Source: Microbacterium esteraromaticum
GTDB taxonomy: Bacteria > Actinomycetota > Actinomycetes > Actinomycetales > Microbacteriaceae
Assembly: GCF_900163815.1 (NCBI RefSeq)
Contig: NZ_FUKO01000033.1
Span: forward strand, 124,001 to 188,000
DNA length: 64,000 bases
Direction of reading: 5' to 3'
In this document: one piece after another, positions 45,280 to 53,331 of the stretch
Position numbering within the stretch: position 1 is the first letter of the stretch
Layout of the letters: each line of letters begins with the position of its first letter
The notes under the pieces: model-generated
What the model was told of the DNA's origin: nothing
What the model saw: the letters and a program-made list of their open reading frames with translations, nothing else
The model's database searches: none
Program-made: the position numbers and the translations under genes

Positions 45280-45285
45280 TATGTG
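45277..45285 (+). promoter_or_regulatory. GGGTATGTG motif, copy 9
   Basis: Exactly six bases before the ATG at 45292. Confidence 0.8.
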
Positions 45286-45291
45286 ACAGCC

Positions 45292-45732
45292 ATGACCACC
45301 ACGACACCGACGTCACAGGATGACATCAGCTCGGCAGAGAAGTTCGCGAATGAAGTGATGGTCGGCGTGCAGGGCGAGAGCCTCGCACGCGATCAGGTCC
45401 GTGAACTCCTCGCACGGTCGATCGAGACGGACCGTGCGCGTCGTGCAGGGCCATTCGAGGACCTCCACGCTTACCAGCACACGACGACAGCGGGCATCAG
45501 CTACACCGTCGTGCAGATCGACACGACAGCTGATGCGCAGGAGCGAACCCACATCTACGTGAACGACGGATGCGTCTTCGACGGAGACCCGATCAGGGCC
45601 ACGGACGAGCTGCGACGGCTCGTCGAGCTGTACGACAACGACGAGCACCAGGACAAGCCCTACGAGACATGCGAGTGGGTGGCGGAAGGCATCCGCGACT
45701 ACATCGGCGAAGGCGACCGCGACGGTGGATGA
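45292..45732 (+). CDS. Hypothetical acidic protein, 146 aa
   Basis: The start is fixed by the motif. The product begins MTTTTPTSQDDISSAEKFAN and has a central beta region (TAGISYTVVQIDTTADAQER, then IYVNDGCVFDG) and an acidic helical tail. It overlaps the next gene by ATGA. Unknown family. Confidence 0.65.
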   Translation: MTTTTPTSQDDISSAEKFANEVMVGVQGESLARDQVRELLARSIETDRARRAGPFEDLHAYQHTTTAGISYTVVQIDTTADAQERTHIYVNDGCVFDGDPIRATDELRRLVELYDNDEHQDKPYETCEWVAEGIRDYIGEGDRDGG

Positions 45733-45947
45733 TCATGTCCGACCCGGCACCGACGCTCGACCTTCATCGGTCGCATGGCAGCTTCACCCCGTACCCGCGG
45801 GAACTCGTGCTTCCCGAGGGGTCTATCGTGCTCGTGACGTGCAGCGTCTGCCACCTCGTGCAGGCGATCTGCAACCACGATCAGTGTGAATGGAACAGCC
45901 CCGGGACGATGCGCCGATGCCGGCTGTGTGGCATCGACGCATCGTGA
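45729..45947 (+). CDS. Small zinc-binding protein, 72 aa
   Basis: CSVCHLVQAICNHDQCEW and CRLCGIDAS give several cysteine pairs for at least one zinc. The ATG at 45729 overlaps the previous stop; ATG at 45735 is an alternative. It forms a two-gene unit with the 146-aa gene. Confidence 0.6.
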   Translation: MIMSDPAPTLDLHRSHGSFTPYPRELVLPEGSIVLVTCSVCHLVQAICNHDQCEWNSPGTMRRCRLCGIDAS

Positions 45948-46131
45948 GCTCACAACCCCAGTTGGAAGCCATGCTCATCGGCATCATCCAGTCCACCCCC
46001 AGGAACTCACCATCACCGGAGATGACGCGGAGGAGCTGAGAGCAGAACCGGCAGCACAAGTCTCCACGGGGTGGGTCGTCACCGGGGAGGGCATCGACGC
46101 CATCCTGGCGTCCGTTCCGAACGGGTTGTAG
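45944..46131 (+). pseudogene. Possible frameshifted small gene
   Basis: A GTG overlapping the previous stop opens MSSQPQLEAMLIGIIQSTP; after a run of five C the coding character moves to another frame (QELTITGDDAEELRAEPA to ILASVPNGL). One extra C would join them. This is weak evidence; it may be a short gene ending near 46041 instead. Confidence 0.3.
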
Positions 46132-46180
46132 GTCGATTTCGGGCGCTGCTGGTGGAGCTCGAGGCGATACTGTCTGAGTT

Positions 46181-46489
46181 ATGGGATTCCTTGGAGACTT
46201 CGCTTTTCGAATGTTGGGCGGTGATACCGCCGATTGCCCGGTGTGTGCGACGACGCTTCGGAGCAGCGACGGAGAGCGGTTTGAGTGCGACGTCTGCAAC
46301 GACGTCTACTTCATGGAGGATGGCGAGCTCGTGGCCTCCATGCACCGTGGGAGACGCCGTAGCAGGGACGCGGGGAGCTGCCGCAAATGCTCGTCGTCTC
46401 TCGCTGGCGCTGACTACACATCGCCGTGGGAGGACGGCGACAACGAAGAGGGCTACGTCACATGCCGCCTGTGCGGGGCGAAGAACTAA
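46181..46489 (+). CDS. Double zinc-ribbon protein, 102 aa
   Basis: Two zinc ribbons are visible: CPVC...CDVC (about residues 19-39) and CRKC...CRLC (about 68-99). The N-terminus MGFLGDFAFRMLGGD is hydrophobic. Such small ribbons usually bind nucleic acid or a protein partner. It stands alone, with about 50 bases before and 190 after it lacking genes. Confidence 0.65.
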   Translation: MGFLGDFAFRMLGGDTADCPVCATTLRSSDGERFECDVCNDVYFMEDGELVASMHRGRRRSRDAGSCRKCSSSLAGADYTSPWEDGDNEEGYVTCRLCGAKN

Positions 46490-46681
46490 CGATGACCCGT
46501 GGCCGGGCCCGCTTCAGCACAAGCCGATCCGCCGCTAAGTTCAGGTGGACCTCTACGCTCGGTGATGACGCTGTGGTACTTGGACGTTTCTCGAGGCGAT
46601 AGCTCGCCCTGAAACGTGCACGGTGGACAAGTAAGGCCGCTTCCGCCACGGGTACCAGTTGATCCTGGTAGGTCGGACCGA

Positions 46682-47005
46682 CTAGGACGCAGAGCGAGCT
46701 GCCTGACGTCGAGGACGGTGGGTGAGGAGTTCGCCCGTGACATCCATCCGGCTCAACGTGATGCCACACGCGCGGAACACCGCACGGATGATATCCCTCG
46801 TACCCGCTGGGTGCCCCGCGGATCTCAGCTCGAGCAGCGTCTTCCGCGCGAGTCGATGACGCTTGCTGAGCTCTGCCATCTGCGCGCAGAGAGTCTGTCG
46901 TGGTTGCCCCGTCGGTTCCGTCGGCCCAGCCGACGAGCTGCCCCTTGGCGAGTCGGCATCTTCCGTAACTGGTGCGGTGTCATTGTTCCTGACGTTCACG
47001 ATCAA
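46682..47005 (-). CDS. Possible HTH regulator, divergent from the XRE gene, 107 aa
   Basis: TTG at 47005 has GGAGGGG six bases upstream (GTG at 46999 also possible). The N-terminal 45 residues are disordered; the C-terminal half (CAQMAELSKRHRLARKTLL, then TRDIIRAVFRACGI) is helical and resembles an XRE-like DNA-binding fold. Divergent placement over shared operators suggests a partner or antagonist of the XRE regulator. Confidence 0.5.
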   Translation of the reverse strand: MIVNVRNNDTAPVTEDADSPRGSSSAGPTEPTGQPRQTLCAQMAELSKRHRLARKTLLELRSAGHPAGTRDIIRAVFRACGITLSRMDVTGELLTHRPRRQAARSAS

Positions 47006-47059
47006 CGTCCCCTCCGTGTCACTGCTCTCGACTACGGTAAACAGACTCGATCGAAAAAT

Positions 47060-47094
47060 GCAACGATTCGTTGCGGCTTGTAGCGCTTCGTTGC
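47060..47094. promoter_or_regulatory. Two operator-like sites between divergent regulators
   Basis: GCAACGATTCGTTGC (47060-47074) is a perfect palindrome around a central T. A degenerate copy (GTAGCGCTTCGTTGC, 11 of 15 matching) begins 20 bases later at 47080, about two helical turns away and four bases before the XRE start. This fits cooperative binding by the XRE protein and autoregulation. Confidence 0.6.
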
Positions 47095-47098
47095 GGAT

Positions 47099-47743
47099 AT
47101 GATGGCGGCTATGGGGATAGAAGACCTGGGTGAGAACCGAGCCATCAGCGAGCGAATCGAGCTGCTGATGGTCCGCGCGCGGTTGCGAAGCCTGGCCGAA
47201 CTCGCAAGGAAGTCCGGGATCAACCGAGCGACCATCAGCCTGAAGATGAACAACCACCGGCGGTGGAACATCGAAGATCTGAGGCTGGTCGCGCCCGCTC
47301 TCGGCGTCAGCGTTTCGCAGCTGCTCGGCGAGGATCCTGCCGCCGCGACACAAGCGTCGAGCCAACTTGCCTCCGCGCATGGGGGAGCGGATGAGTTCGC
47401 CCGGCGCATCCGGTTTCTGCAGTCGCATGCGATCAACGAGACGGGAACAGAGGTCGAAGAACTGCTCAAGTCGGTGCTCGCCGGCGGCAAGGCCCAATCA
47501 GACCCCGCGACGCTGAACGCGATAGCCGCACATTTCGGGGCGCCTGTGGGCTACCTCCTTGACCTTGGAGACCTCGAGATGGCGGAGCGCATCGAAGCGC
47601 AGATCGACCTGCGAACCGCCTTGACCGAAAGCGGCGTCTTGAACGTCGCAGCACGATCCCTGGGCCAGCTCTCGCCGGAGGAACTCCAGGCGATCACTCG
47701 CATCATCCGGCAGCACGGTGAGACGGGCGGTACCGGTGGCTGA
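47099..47743 (+). CDS. XRE-family regulator (ImmR-like)
   Basis: The N-terminal helix-turn-helix (about residues 30-75, RSLAELARKSGINRATISLKM) is followed by a helical dimerisation region. Its gene overlaps the ImmA-like protease gene. In known ImmR-ImmA pairs the protease cleaves the repressor to induce a mobile element. The palindromes just upstream are probable targets. Confidence 0.82.
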   Translation: MMAAMGIEDLGENRAISERIELLMVRARLRSLAELARKSGINRATISLKMNNHRRWNIEDLRLVAPALGVSVSQLLGEDPAAATQASSQLASAHGGADEFARRIRFLQSHAINETGTEVEELLKSVLAGGKAQSDPATLNAIAAHFGAPVGYLLDLGDLEMAERIEAQIDLRTALTESGVLNVAARSLGQLSPEELQAITRIIRQHGETGGTGG

Positions 47744-48254
47744 ATGGGACGGTCGGCGCCCGTGGCGCACTGATGCGGAGATCGTGGCGCGCGCGCAGGA
47801 GCGCCTCGAGCACTATGGCCTGTCCGACGTCCGGGGGATCCCCGAGCTCACCAGCAAGGTCTCTGCGGCCACAGGAAAGACGATCACCGTCGAGGAAGTC
47901 GACGACCCCGTTCTCGTGACCACCACCGCGCTGTGGATCGAGTTCAAGGACCGCTCGCTCATCCTTCTCCGCCGCCACGACCCTGCCTACTATCGCGCAC
48001 GCGGCCTGTTCCACGAGTTCGGGCACATCGTGTTCGGGCACCCGGCGTGCACGGCGCTGACGAACGACCCGCAGATGTCTCGCTACGCCGCGGGCGGGGG
48101 AGAGGTCCGTGGGCGCGTCCTGATCTCGGAGGCGAACCTGCCAGCGCTGTACCGCAACGACGTGCACGAGAGCGAAGCGGAGGCCGTCGCCTCGCTGATC
48201 GGCCGCCGGCTGCTCCGCCCGCGCTACGAAGGAGACGAAGAGGTGTTCGGATGA
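47736..48254 (+). CDS. ImmA/IrrE-like metalloprotease
   Basis: HEFGH (His about 93-97) is the zinc-binding HExxH motif, with HESEAEAVA downstream giving the third ligand, as in ImmA/IrrE proteases. It probably cuts the XRE regulator encoded just before it. GTG at 47736 overlaps that gene by eight bases; GTG at 47718 is an alternative. Its stop overlaps the next start (ATGA). Confidence 0.83.
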   Translation: MAEWDGRRPWRTDAEIVARAQERLEHYGLSDVRGIPELTSKVSAATGKTITVEEVDDPVLVTTTALWIEFKDRSLILLRRHDPAYYRARGLFHEFGHIVFGHPACTALTNDPQMSRYAAGGGEVRGRVLISEANLPALYRNDVHESEAEAVASLIGRRLLRPRYEGDEEVFG

Positions 48255-49189
48255 CGATGGACCAACTGTACCTCCCGATCCTGCTGATCCTCGTCGTCGC
48301 GGTGATCGCCCGAATCCCCACAGCGATTCGAGTCCCGACGGCACGACCCGCATGGTTCGCAACGCTCATCGCAGTGCCGGCCTTCATGACTCGCGGGCCG
48401 ATCATTCCGATCCAGACGCTCGACGCGTGGATGGGCGGGGAGAACATCATCTTCCTCGTGCAGTCCTGGCTTGTCGTGTTCGCATTCTGGGGGCTCGCAG
48501 AGGCCGCCGGTACCGACATCACCAGCAGCGAGCGGCCGAAACTCCGACTCTGGATCCCGCTGCTGAGCTGCCTCGCGTTCACCATCCCGTTCTTCCTGAT
48601 CCCGAATCGGGAAGGCACTGAGTTGTTCTTCATCGACGCGCACGTCGATGACCTCGCCGCCATCGTCTGCGGCGTGCTCTACATGGCCGCCGTCGCCGGC
48701 ATCTGTGCCCGACTCCTCATCCGCCTGCACGGGCGCGATGCGCCGGCGCACTGGGTGTTCCGTATCGGAGCCGCACTGGTCATCGCTGGCTGCGTCCTTT
48801 GGAGTACGGCGATCATCCTGGACCATGCGCTCTCGCTAGGTCGCACACCCATCGTCTGGATGTACATCGGCTTCGACATCCTCTTCTATCCCGGAGTCGT
48901 CGCACTTGCCCTCGGGCTGGTCGCATTCGCCGCTCAACGCGCCATCCGACAGCTCATCCTCCGACGCCGCGTCGCCGCGCTCCAGGACATCCTCACCAGC
49001 CGGTCCTTCACCATCGATGAGGATGACCGCCCGCTGCCGTTCGTGGCGTACGACCTCATGGTCCAGATCGAGGACCTACGAATCCTCGGCGCCATTCGGC
49101 CGACGGTCGAGGAGCAACGCACGCTCGACAAGGTCGCACGATGGGTCGAGCGCACCTTCCCGCAGGTACACGACATCACCACGAGTTGA
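48251..49189 (+). CDS. Seven-helix membrane protein (MAB_1171c-like)
   Basis: Residues 1-225 hold about seven hydrophobic segments, followed by a soluble tail of ~80 residues ending VHDITTS. The layout and position next to an XRE-ImmA pair match the actinobacterial MAB_1171c/DUF6545 group, described only as a putative transporter. ATGA overlap with the protease gene shows co-expression. Function unknown. Confidence 0.7.
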   Translation: MTMDQLYLPILLILVVAVIARIPTAIRVPTARPAWFATLIAVPAFMTRGPIIPIQTLDAWMGGENIIFLVQSWLVVFAFWGLAEAAGTDITSSERPKLRLWIPLLSCLAFTIPFFLIPNREGTELFFIDAHVDDLAAIVCGVLYMAAVAGICARLLIRLHGRDAPAHWVFRIGAALVIAGCVLWSTAIILDHALSLGRTPIVWMYIGFDILFYPGVVALALGLVAFAAQRAIRQLILRRRVAALQDILTSRSFTIDEDDRPLPFVAYDLMVQIEDLRILGAIRPTVEEQRTLDKVARWVERTFPQVHDITTS

Positions 49190-49200
49190 GAGGGACTGCA

Positions 49201-50328
49201 TTGACCAACGCTCTGATCGTCGCCGGTGCGGCCGCAGCCGGCGCCGTCGTCCTCACCGCTGCAGCGGCGTCCTACATGGGGCGGATGCTCGTCGCATGGA
49301 ACTGGCCCGAGAGCACGAAGATCCTCGGATTCACCGACGACACGATCACGCTCAAGTCCACTCCGCTCACCCGCTACCCCGGGACGTACGGCCTTCGCAC
49401 ACCGACGGGGCACGCACGCGTCGGAGGCATCGTCAGCGATGATGGACGTGCGGTCGTGCGGACCCTAGAGGCTGAACACGGCGACATACGGAGCGCGGTG
49501 TCCGGAGCCTTCGACGGCGACATCCACGCGATTCCCGACGAGGTCGGACCCTACAGCGACGTCATCATCGAGACTCCGGCGGGACCCGCTCCGGCGTGGC
49601 AGTTCGGACCCGATGGCAACGACCTGTGGGTGCTGCACGTCCACGGATTCCAAGCGGACCGTAACAACGTCCTCAGGATGGTCGAAGCGATGCTCCCGAC
49701 CGCGGGAGCAGCGACGCATCTCGTCGTCTCATACCGCGGCGACGGGCAAGGGCCGGCCACCCCGGCAGGTACGACGCGCCTCGGCCTCGATGAATGGGAA
49801 GACGTCGACGCCGCCCTGGCGTACGCTGCCCGGCACGGCGCCACGCGGATCATCATGGCCGGATGGTCCATGGGAGCGGCCATCTCGCTCCTGATCGAGG
49901 AGCGCAGCGCGTACCGGGACCTGATCATCGGCAACGTCTTCGTCTCGCCCGCAACTGACTGGATCGCCACCATGCGCACCAGTGCGGAACGCATGGGCAT
50001 CCCTCTTCCCGCCGCAGCCTCGGCTTTCATCGCGGGCGTCCTGCGGTCGCCGCTGACGTCATGGCTCACCGGCCTGCGCCGGCCGGTCGACTTCGCCGAA
50101 CTGGACTGGACCAGGCCACGGAGGGTGCACGTCCCGACGCTCGTCATCCACTCGGTCGGCGATCTGACGATCCCGATCAGCGCGACGAGGAGGTTCGTCG
50201 AGGCAGGCGCACCGCTCGTCGAGCTGCACGAGACACGTCGCGCGCCGCACACGCGCGAATACAACGAGGATCCGGAGGGAGTCACCCTGGCCGTCAGCAC
50301 GTGGCTGACCCGGGTGCTCGTCGCCTGA
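49201..50328 (+). CDS. Alpha/beta-hydrolase with N-terminal membrane segment
   Basis: A hydrophobic helix (about residues 5-25) precedes an alpha/beta-hydrolase domain with the nucleophile elbow GWSMGA (Ser about 223), VLHVHGFQADRNN before it and a C-terminal Asp/His region (HSVGDLTIPI, RRAPHTREYN). The start is TTG with GAGAGGGA upstream. It closes the XRE-ImmA-membrane protein unit. It may be a membrane-bound lipase or esterase acting as an effector. Confidence 0.75.
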   Translation: MTNALIVAGAAAAGAVVLTAAAASYMGRMLVAWNWPESTKILGFTDDTITLKSTPLTRYPGTYGLRTPTGHARVGGIVSDDGRAVVRTLEAEHGDIRSAVSGAFDGDIHAIPDEVGPYSDVIIETPAGPAPAWQFGPDGNDLWVLHVHGFQADRNNVLRMVEAMLPTAGAATHLVVSYRGDGQGPATPAGTTRLGLDEWEDVDAALAYAARHGATRIIMAGWSMGAAISLLIEERSAYRDLIIGNVFVSPATDWIATMRTSAERMGIPLPAAASAFIAGVLRSPLTSWLTGLRRPVDFAELDWTRPRRVHVPTLVIHSVGDLTIPISATRRFVEAGAPLVELHETRRAPHTREYNEDPEGVTLAVSTWLTRVLVA

Positions 50329-50356
50329 AGTCCGACCGCCGGTTGCAGGGAGCGCC

Positions 50357-50365
50357 GGGTATGTG
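50357..50365 (+). promoter_or_regulatory. GGGTATGTG motif, copy 10
   Basis: Exactly six bases before the ATG at 50372. Confidence 0.8.
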
Positions 50366-50371
50366 ACCAGC

Positions 50372-50653
50372 ATGAACTGCAACGGCATGTGCTTGACCGG
50401 CAGCGACCTCGGTGAGCCAGGTGACCTCGTCGCCTATCCGCATCCGGAGTGTCCGGTTCACAACCGCATCCTTTCGGCGTTCATCGAATCCGGCGGTAAC
50501 GCGGACCTGTGGGCTGGAGAGCTCGAGCGATGGCAGATCGGGCTTCCATCGCCATGGGCAGAATCACGCGGGCTCGCCCCGGTCACTGATTCGTTCATGG
50601 AAGCGACGATCCTGATGATCCGTCTTCACGCTCATCGGGAGCACGCGGCATGA
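50372..50653 (+). CDS. Small hypothetical protein, 93 aa
   Basis: It begins MNCNGMCLTGSDLGEPG, with HPECPVHNR a little further on, so a small metal site is possible. The rest is helical. It overlaps the next gene by ATGA. Start fixed by the motif. Confidence 0.65.
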   Translation: MNCNGMCLTGSDLGEPGDLVAYPHPECPVHNRILSAFIESGGNADLWAGELERWQIGLPSPWAESRGLAPVTDSFMEATILMIRLHAHREHAA

Positions 50654-51018
50654 AGCTGCCAGTCCTGACCCCTCGGATGATGACTGTCCTCACCGGGATC
50701 GCGATCTTCACGGCAATGGCACCCGCAACCGCTATGGCCGCAGCGCCGACAGTGATCTGGCTGGAAGGCATCGCTTCCGACACCGGTCCAGGACTCGGCG
50801 CCTGGATGATCATGCTCGCTGCTTCCCTGACGGCACTGGTCGGGTTGCTGGCCTATCTCATGGTGTGGGGGTGGGCGTTGGCCGTCGTCTTCCTCGCCTT
50901 CTGCGCCGTGCGCGCGCTCCGCCGGCGCTCCCCACGCGAGGAGCAGACAAGCGCGATCCAGGAACGAGACGACTACGACCGGAGGGCTCGGCCCAGGAAA
51001 CGGTCGAACGCTCGTTGA
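50650..51018 (+). CDS. Small membrane protein, 122 aa
   Basis: An N-terminal hydrophobic segment that may be a signal peptide (ending near AMAAAP) is followed by two long hydrophobic helices and a basic cytoplasmic tail. The layout resembles small membrane subunits of conjugation machines, but there is no sequence signature. It is translationally coupled to the 93-aa gene. Confidence 0.65.
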   Translation: MKLPVLTPRMMTVLTGIAIFTAMAPATAMAAAPTVIWLEGIASDTGPGLGAWMIMLAASLTALVGLLAYLMVWGWALAVVFLAFCAVRALRRRSPREEQTSAIQERDDYDRRARPRKRSNAR

Positions 51019-51402
51019 AACGGGCGCTACGGGGCGGAGACAGGCACCTCCGTTTGGAAGGGGAGCCAGGACGCGGAGTCTTGACCAGAATCCAACTGAA
51101 CACTTGAGGTACGCCCGGCCGAGCCTCCGGAATGGCCTCCGACGCGGTGCTGACGTTGTGCAGCCGAACAGGTGGCCGTTGCCAGCACCGACTCCGGGCC
51201 GTTTGCATCGCTGCTCGTCTCGCCTGTTCTCATGGATCGGGATCGGGATCGGGATCGGTTGCGCTCGAGCGCTGAGCTCGAGGTATGTGGTCTGCGTCAG
51301 GGCCAATTGTCTGTCACAGCTCGCTCGTGATGCTTGCGGGAGACTCATGCCCTGGGTATCCGGGCTGGTGTTCGTGTGGGTGCTCCCTGCCACACTGATC
51401 CT
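51019..51402. repeat. Intergenic region with GGATCG tandem repeat
   Basis: The only structure seen is four consecutive GGATCG units at 51234-51257. No gene, terminator or motif is recognised in the remaining sequence. Confidence 0.6.
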
Positions 51403-52365
51403 GTGACTGAACTCGAACCTTCTGACCAGCAGTGGGCGATTGAAACTGGGGCCCGCTGGGGCGCTTCTTACCCGGTCGTGGATGGTGACATCCGACAGGT
51501 TCTGCCACTTTTCGCGGAGTCGATCAACGACGCCCTGAACAAGCGCACAATTGCTTACCTGCAACGTCGTCTTGGCCTGCCCGCGGGCGTTGAGGTGACG
51601 GATGCGCAGGCAGCGTCGGGTGGACCGTACCTTTTGGCGCTCATGCAGACAGCGTCGCGGGAGATGCAGTGGGCGATCTGGTGGCGTGTTCAGGCGATCG
51701 CCCGTGGGGAAGTCGACCCGGGGCTCGGATACCTTCAGCGTCGTGCTGAGCCTGCAGTGCTGAAGTACTTGGAGGCGTACGCGCCTGCACTTATCGGGAG
51801 CGCCTCGGTAAAGCTGAACGACGGAACAGTGCACTCGGAGACTCTGACGTTCAGTGAGCGCCGACGCAGGCGCCAGGCGCTCAAGGCCGCGGATCGCCAG
51901 CGGGAGCGCGCGCTCATCCTCCAGCATGAGCAGATGCGTGCGATGCGACCGCCAGCGCCGGCGTCGCAGCCGTATGGAGTGAATCATCAGGGGGCGGAAC
52001 GGCTGGCCGCGGACTGGATGCGGCATCTCGGCGTCAGGGACGCGATCGTCACGCAGTACAGCGGAGACGGTGGAGTCGACGTAGACAGCAGACATGTTGT
52101 CGCGCAAGTGAAGAACCTCCACCCGGCAGCGGCGGTGCCCGTCGCACAGATCCGCGATCTCTTCGGCACCGCGACGCATCGCGGGAAGGGCGCCGTCCTG
52201 TTCACCAGCGGAGTGGTCTCTAAGGGAGGGCTCGAGTTCGCTGAGACGGCGGGTATCGCCCTCATCCACTACAACGCAGAGAATGGCTCACTAACCGGCC
52301 TCAACTTGAGGGGGAGGGTCGCGGCGACCGAAGGGTTCCCCGCCGCGTTCGGGTTTGAGGAATGA
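51403..52365 (+). CDS. Mrr-type restriction endonuclease domain protein
   Basis: The C-terminal ~110 residues are an Mrr_cat nuclease: YSGDGGVDV (Asp about 226), then AQVKN (Gln 235, Lys 237) and GAVLFTSGVVSKGGLEFAE. The N-terminal 200 residues are helical and not recognised; they may sense the target. Mrr enzymes cut methylated or foreign DNA. A controller-type XRE gene follows after 46 bases. Confidence 0.82.
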   Translation: MTELEPSDQQWAIETGARWGASYPVVDGDIRQVLPLFAESINDALNKRTIAYLQRRLGLPAGVEVTDAQAASGGPYLLALMQTASREMQWAIWWRVQAIARGEVDPGLGYLQRRAEPAVLKYLEAYAPALIGSASVKLNDGTVHSETLTFSERRRRRQALKAADRQRERALILQHEQMRAMRPPAPASQPYGVNHQGAERLAADWMRHLGVRDAIVTQYSGDGGVDVDSRHVVAQVKNLHPAAAVPVAQIRDLFGTATHRGKGAVLFTSGVVSKGGLEFAETAGIALIHYNAENGSLTGLNLRGRVAATEGFPAAFGFEE

Positions 52366-52390
52366 TTGGACGACGTCATTCCGATCGCCC

Positions 52391-52404
52391 TGGTACCAGT
52401 ACCA
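52391..52404. promoter_or_regulatory. Operator-like palindrome before the small XRE gene
   Basis: TGGTAC-CA-GTACCA is a perfect 6-2-6 inverted repeat ending eight bases before the ATG at 52412, the usual position of a self-repression site. Confidence 0.6.
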
Positions 52405-52411
52405 TGAGACT

Positions 52412-52663
52412 ATGCCACGCACCCCATCCGCCGCGGCCGCGCACATCGGCTCGCGCATCACAGCAGCCCGCACCGCCCTTTCGATGACCGTCGATGAGCT
52501 CGCGGTCGGGAGCCGCATCGATTCGTCGAATATCCGCAGTTACGAGTCAGGTCGCGCTCTGATGAGCTTGCAATCCCTCGTGCGCATTGCCGAGGCGTTG
52601 AAAGTCGATCCCGGTGAGTTGCTGGACGGCGTCGTCTCCGACATGTTCGGGCGTGATCGTTGA
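52412..52663 (+). CDS. Small XRE-family regulator, 83 aa
   Basis: It is a single helix-turn-helix domain (SMTVDELAVGSRIDSSNIRS) of the size of restriction-system controller proteins. The ATG is chosen because the frame before it covers the palindrome. It probably regulates itself and perhaps the Mrr-like nuclease gene upstream. The 228 bases after it hold no recognisable gene. Confidence 0.75.
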   Translation: MPRTPSAAAAHIGSRITAARTALSMTVDELAVGSRIDSSNIRSYESGRALMSLQSLVRIAEALKVDPGELLDGVVSDMFGRDR

Positions 52664-52891
52664 GATGAAGGCATGTTTTGGCCCGCACGGCCCAGAACAG
52701 CAGGCGCGCTCAAAGCGGTCCTAGAGTTCCCTCCGGCCGGCTCAGCTGGGGGAGAGCCTGAAGTCGTGAAATCACGCGTTTTCATGAGGGCTTTGACTCC
52801 GAAGAGACCCCCGTTGCGTGGCGAACACGAGTCCGAGGCCGACTGGGTTAGATCGCTTCCGCGGGCTCAACGAGCGCGAGAGCCGATTCGA

Positions 52892-53221
52892 CTATCGCCA
52901 TTGTGCGATCGCTGCTGCGGCCGCTTCGTAGTCTTCGAGGTCTTCCGGGCCGATGAGATCGGGGTAGTGCTCTGCCGCCTCTCGATAGGGTACGAGCGTC
53001 GCAGCCGCGGGAGATGTGGTATCGGTGAGCGTACCGACAGATTCGGGGAACGCGGATTCCATGTGCCCTGAGATAGACGGTAGCTGTACGGTGACCCATC
53101 CGCCATCGATACTCGTAACCGGGTACGCCGCACCAGCCGGGTAGACAGCCACGATGGGTAGACCGTCCGCGTCCTCGTCGATGACGGGCTGAACGTCATG
53201 GAATGCGAACCCTGTGCTCAT
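52892..53221 (-). CDS. Hypothetical acidic protein, 109 aa
   Basis: The product begins MSTGFAFHDVQPVIDEDADG and includes VTSIDGGWVTVQLPSISG, a small beta-rich domain, then an acidic helix ending AIAQWR. No family is recognised. It is transcribed away from the DUF262 gene, with 110 bases between the starts. Confidence 0.6.
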   Translation of the reverse strand: MSTGFAFHDVQPVIDEDADGLPIVAVYPAGAAYPVTSIDGGWVTVQLPSISGHMESAFPESVGTLTDTTSPAAATLVPYREAAEHYPDLIGPEDLEDYEAAAAAIAQWR

Positions 53222-53331
53222 AGCCCCACATTAGGACATGTCCCACTCGGGTTCGGTCTGATCCGCCATGCCCTGTTTGCTCGGCACCCTGGATGCTGTT
53301 GAGGGTCGTCACAGGTCGGTAGGGTTCAAGC

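Noticed and set aside
52673..53071. Plus-strand frame after the small XRE gene
   Set aside because: It overlaps the 109-aa minus-strand gene and has arginine-rich shadow composition; the start has no ribosome site.
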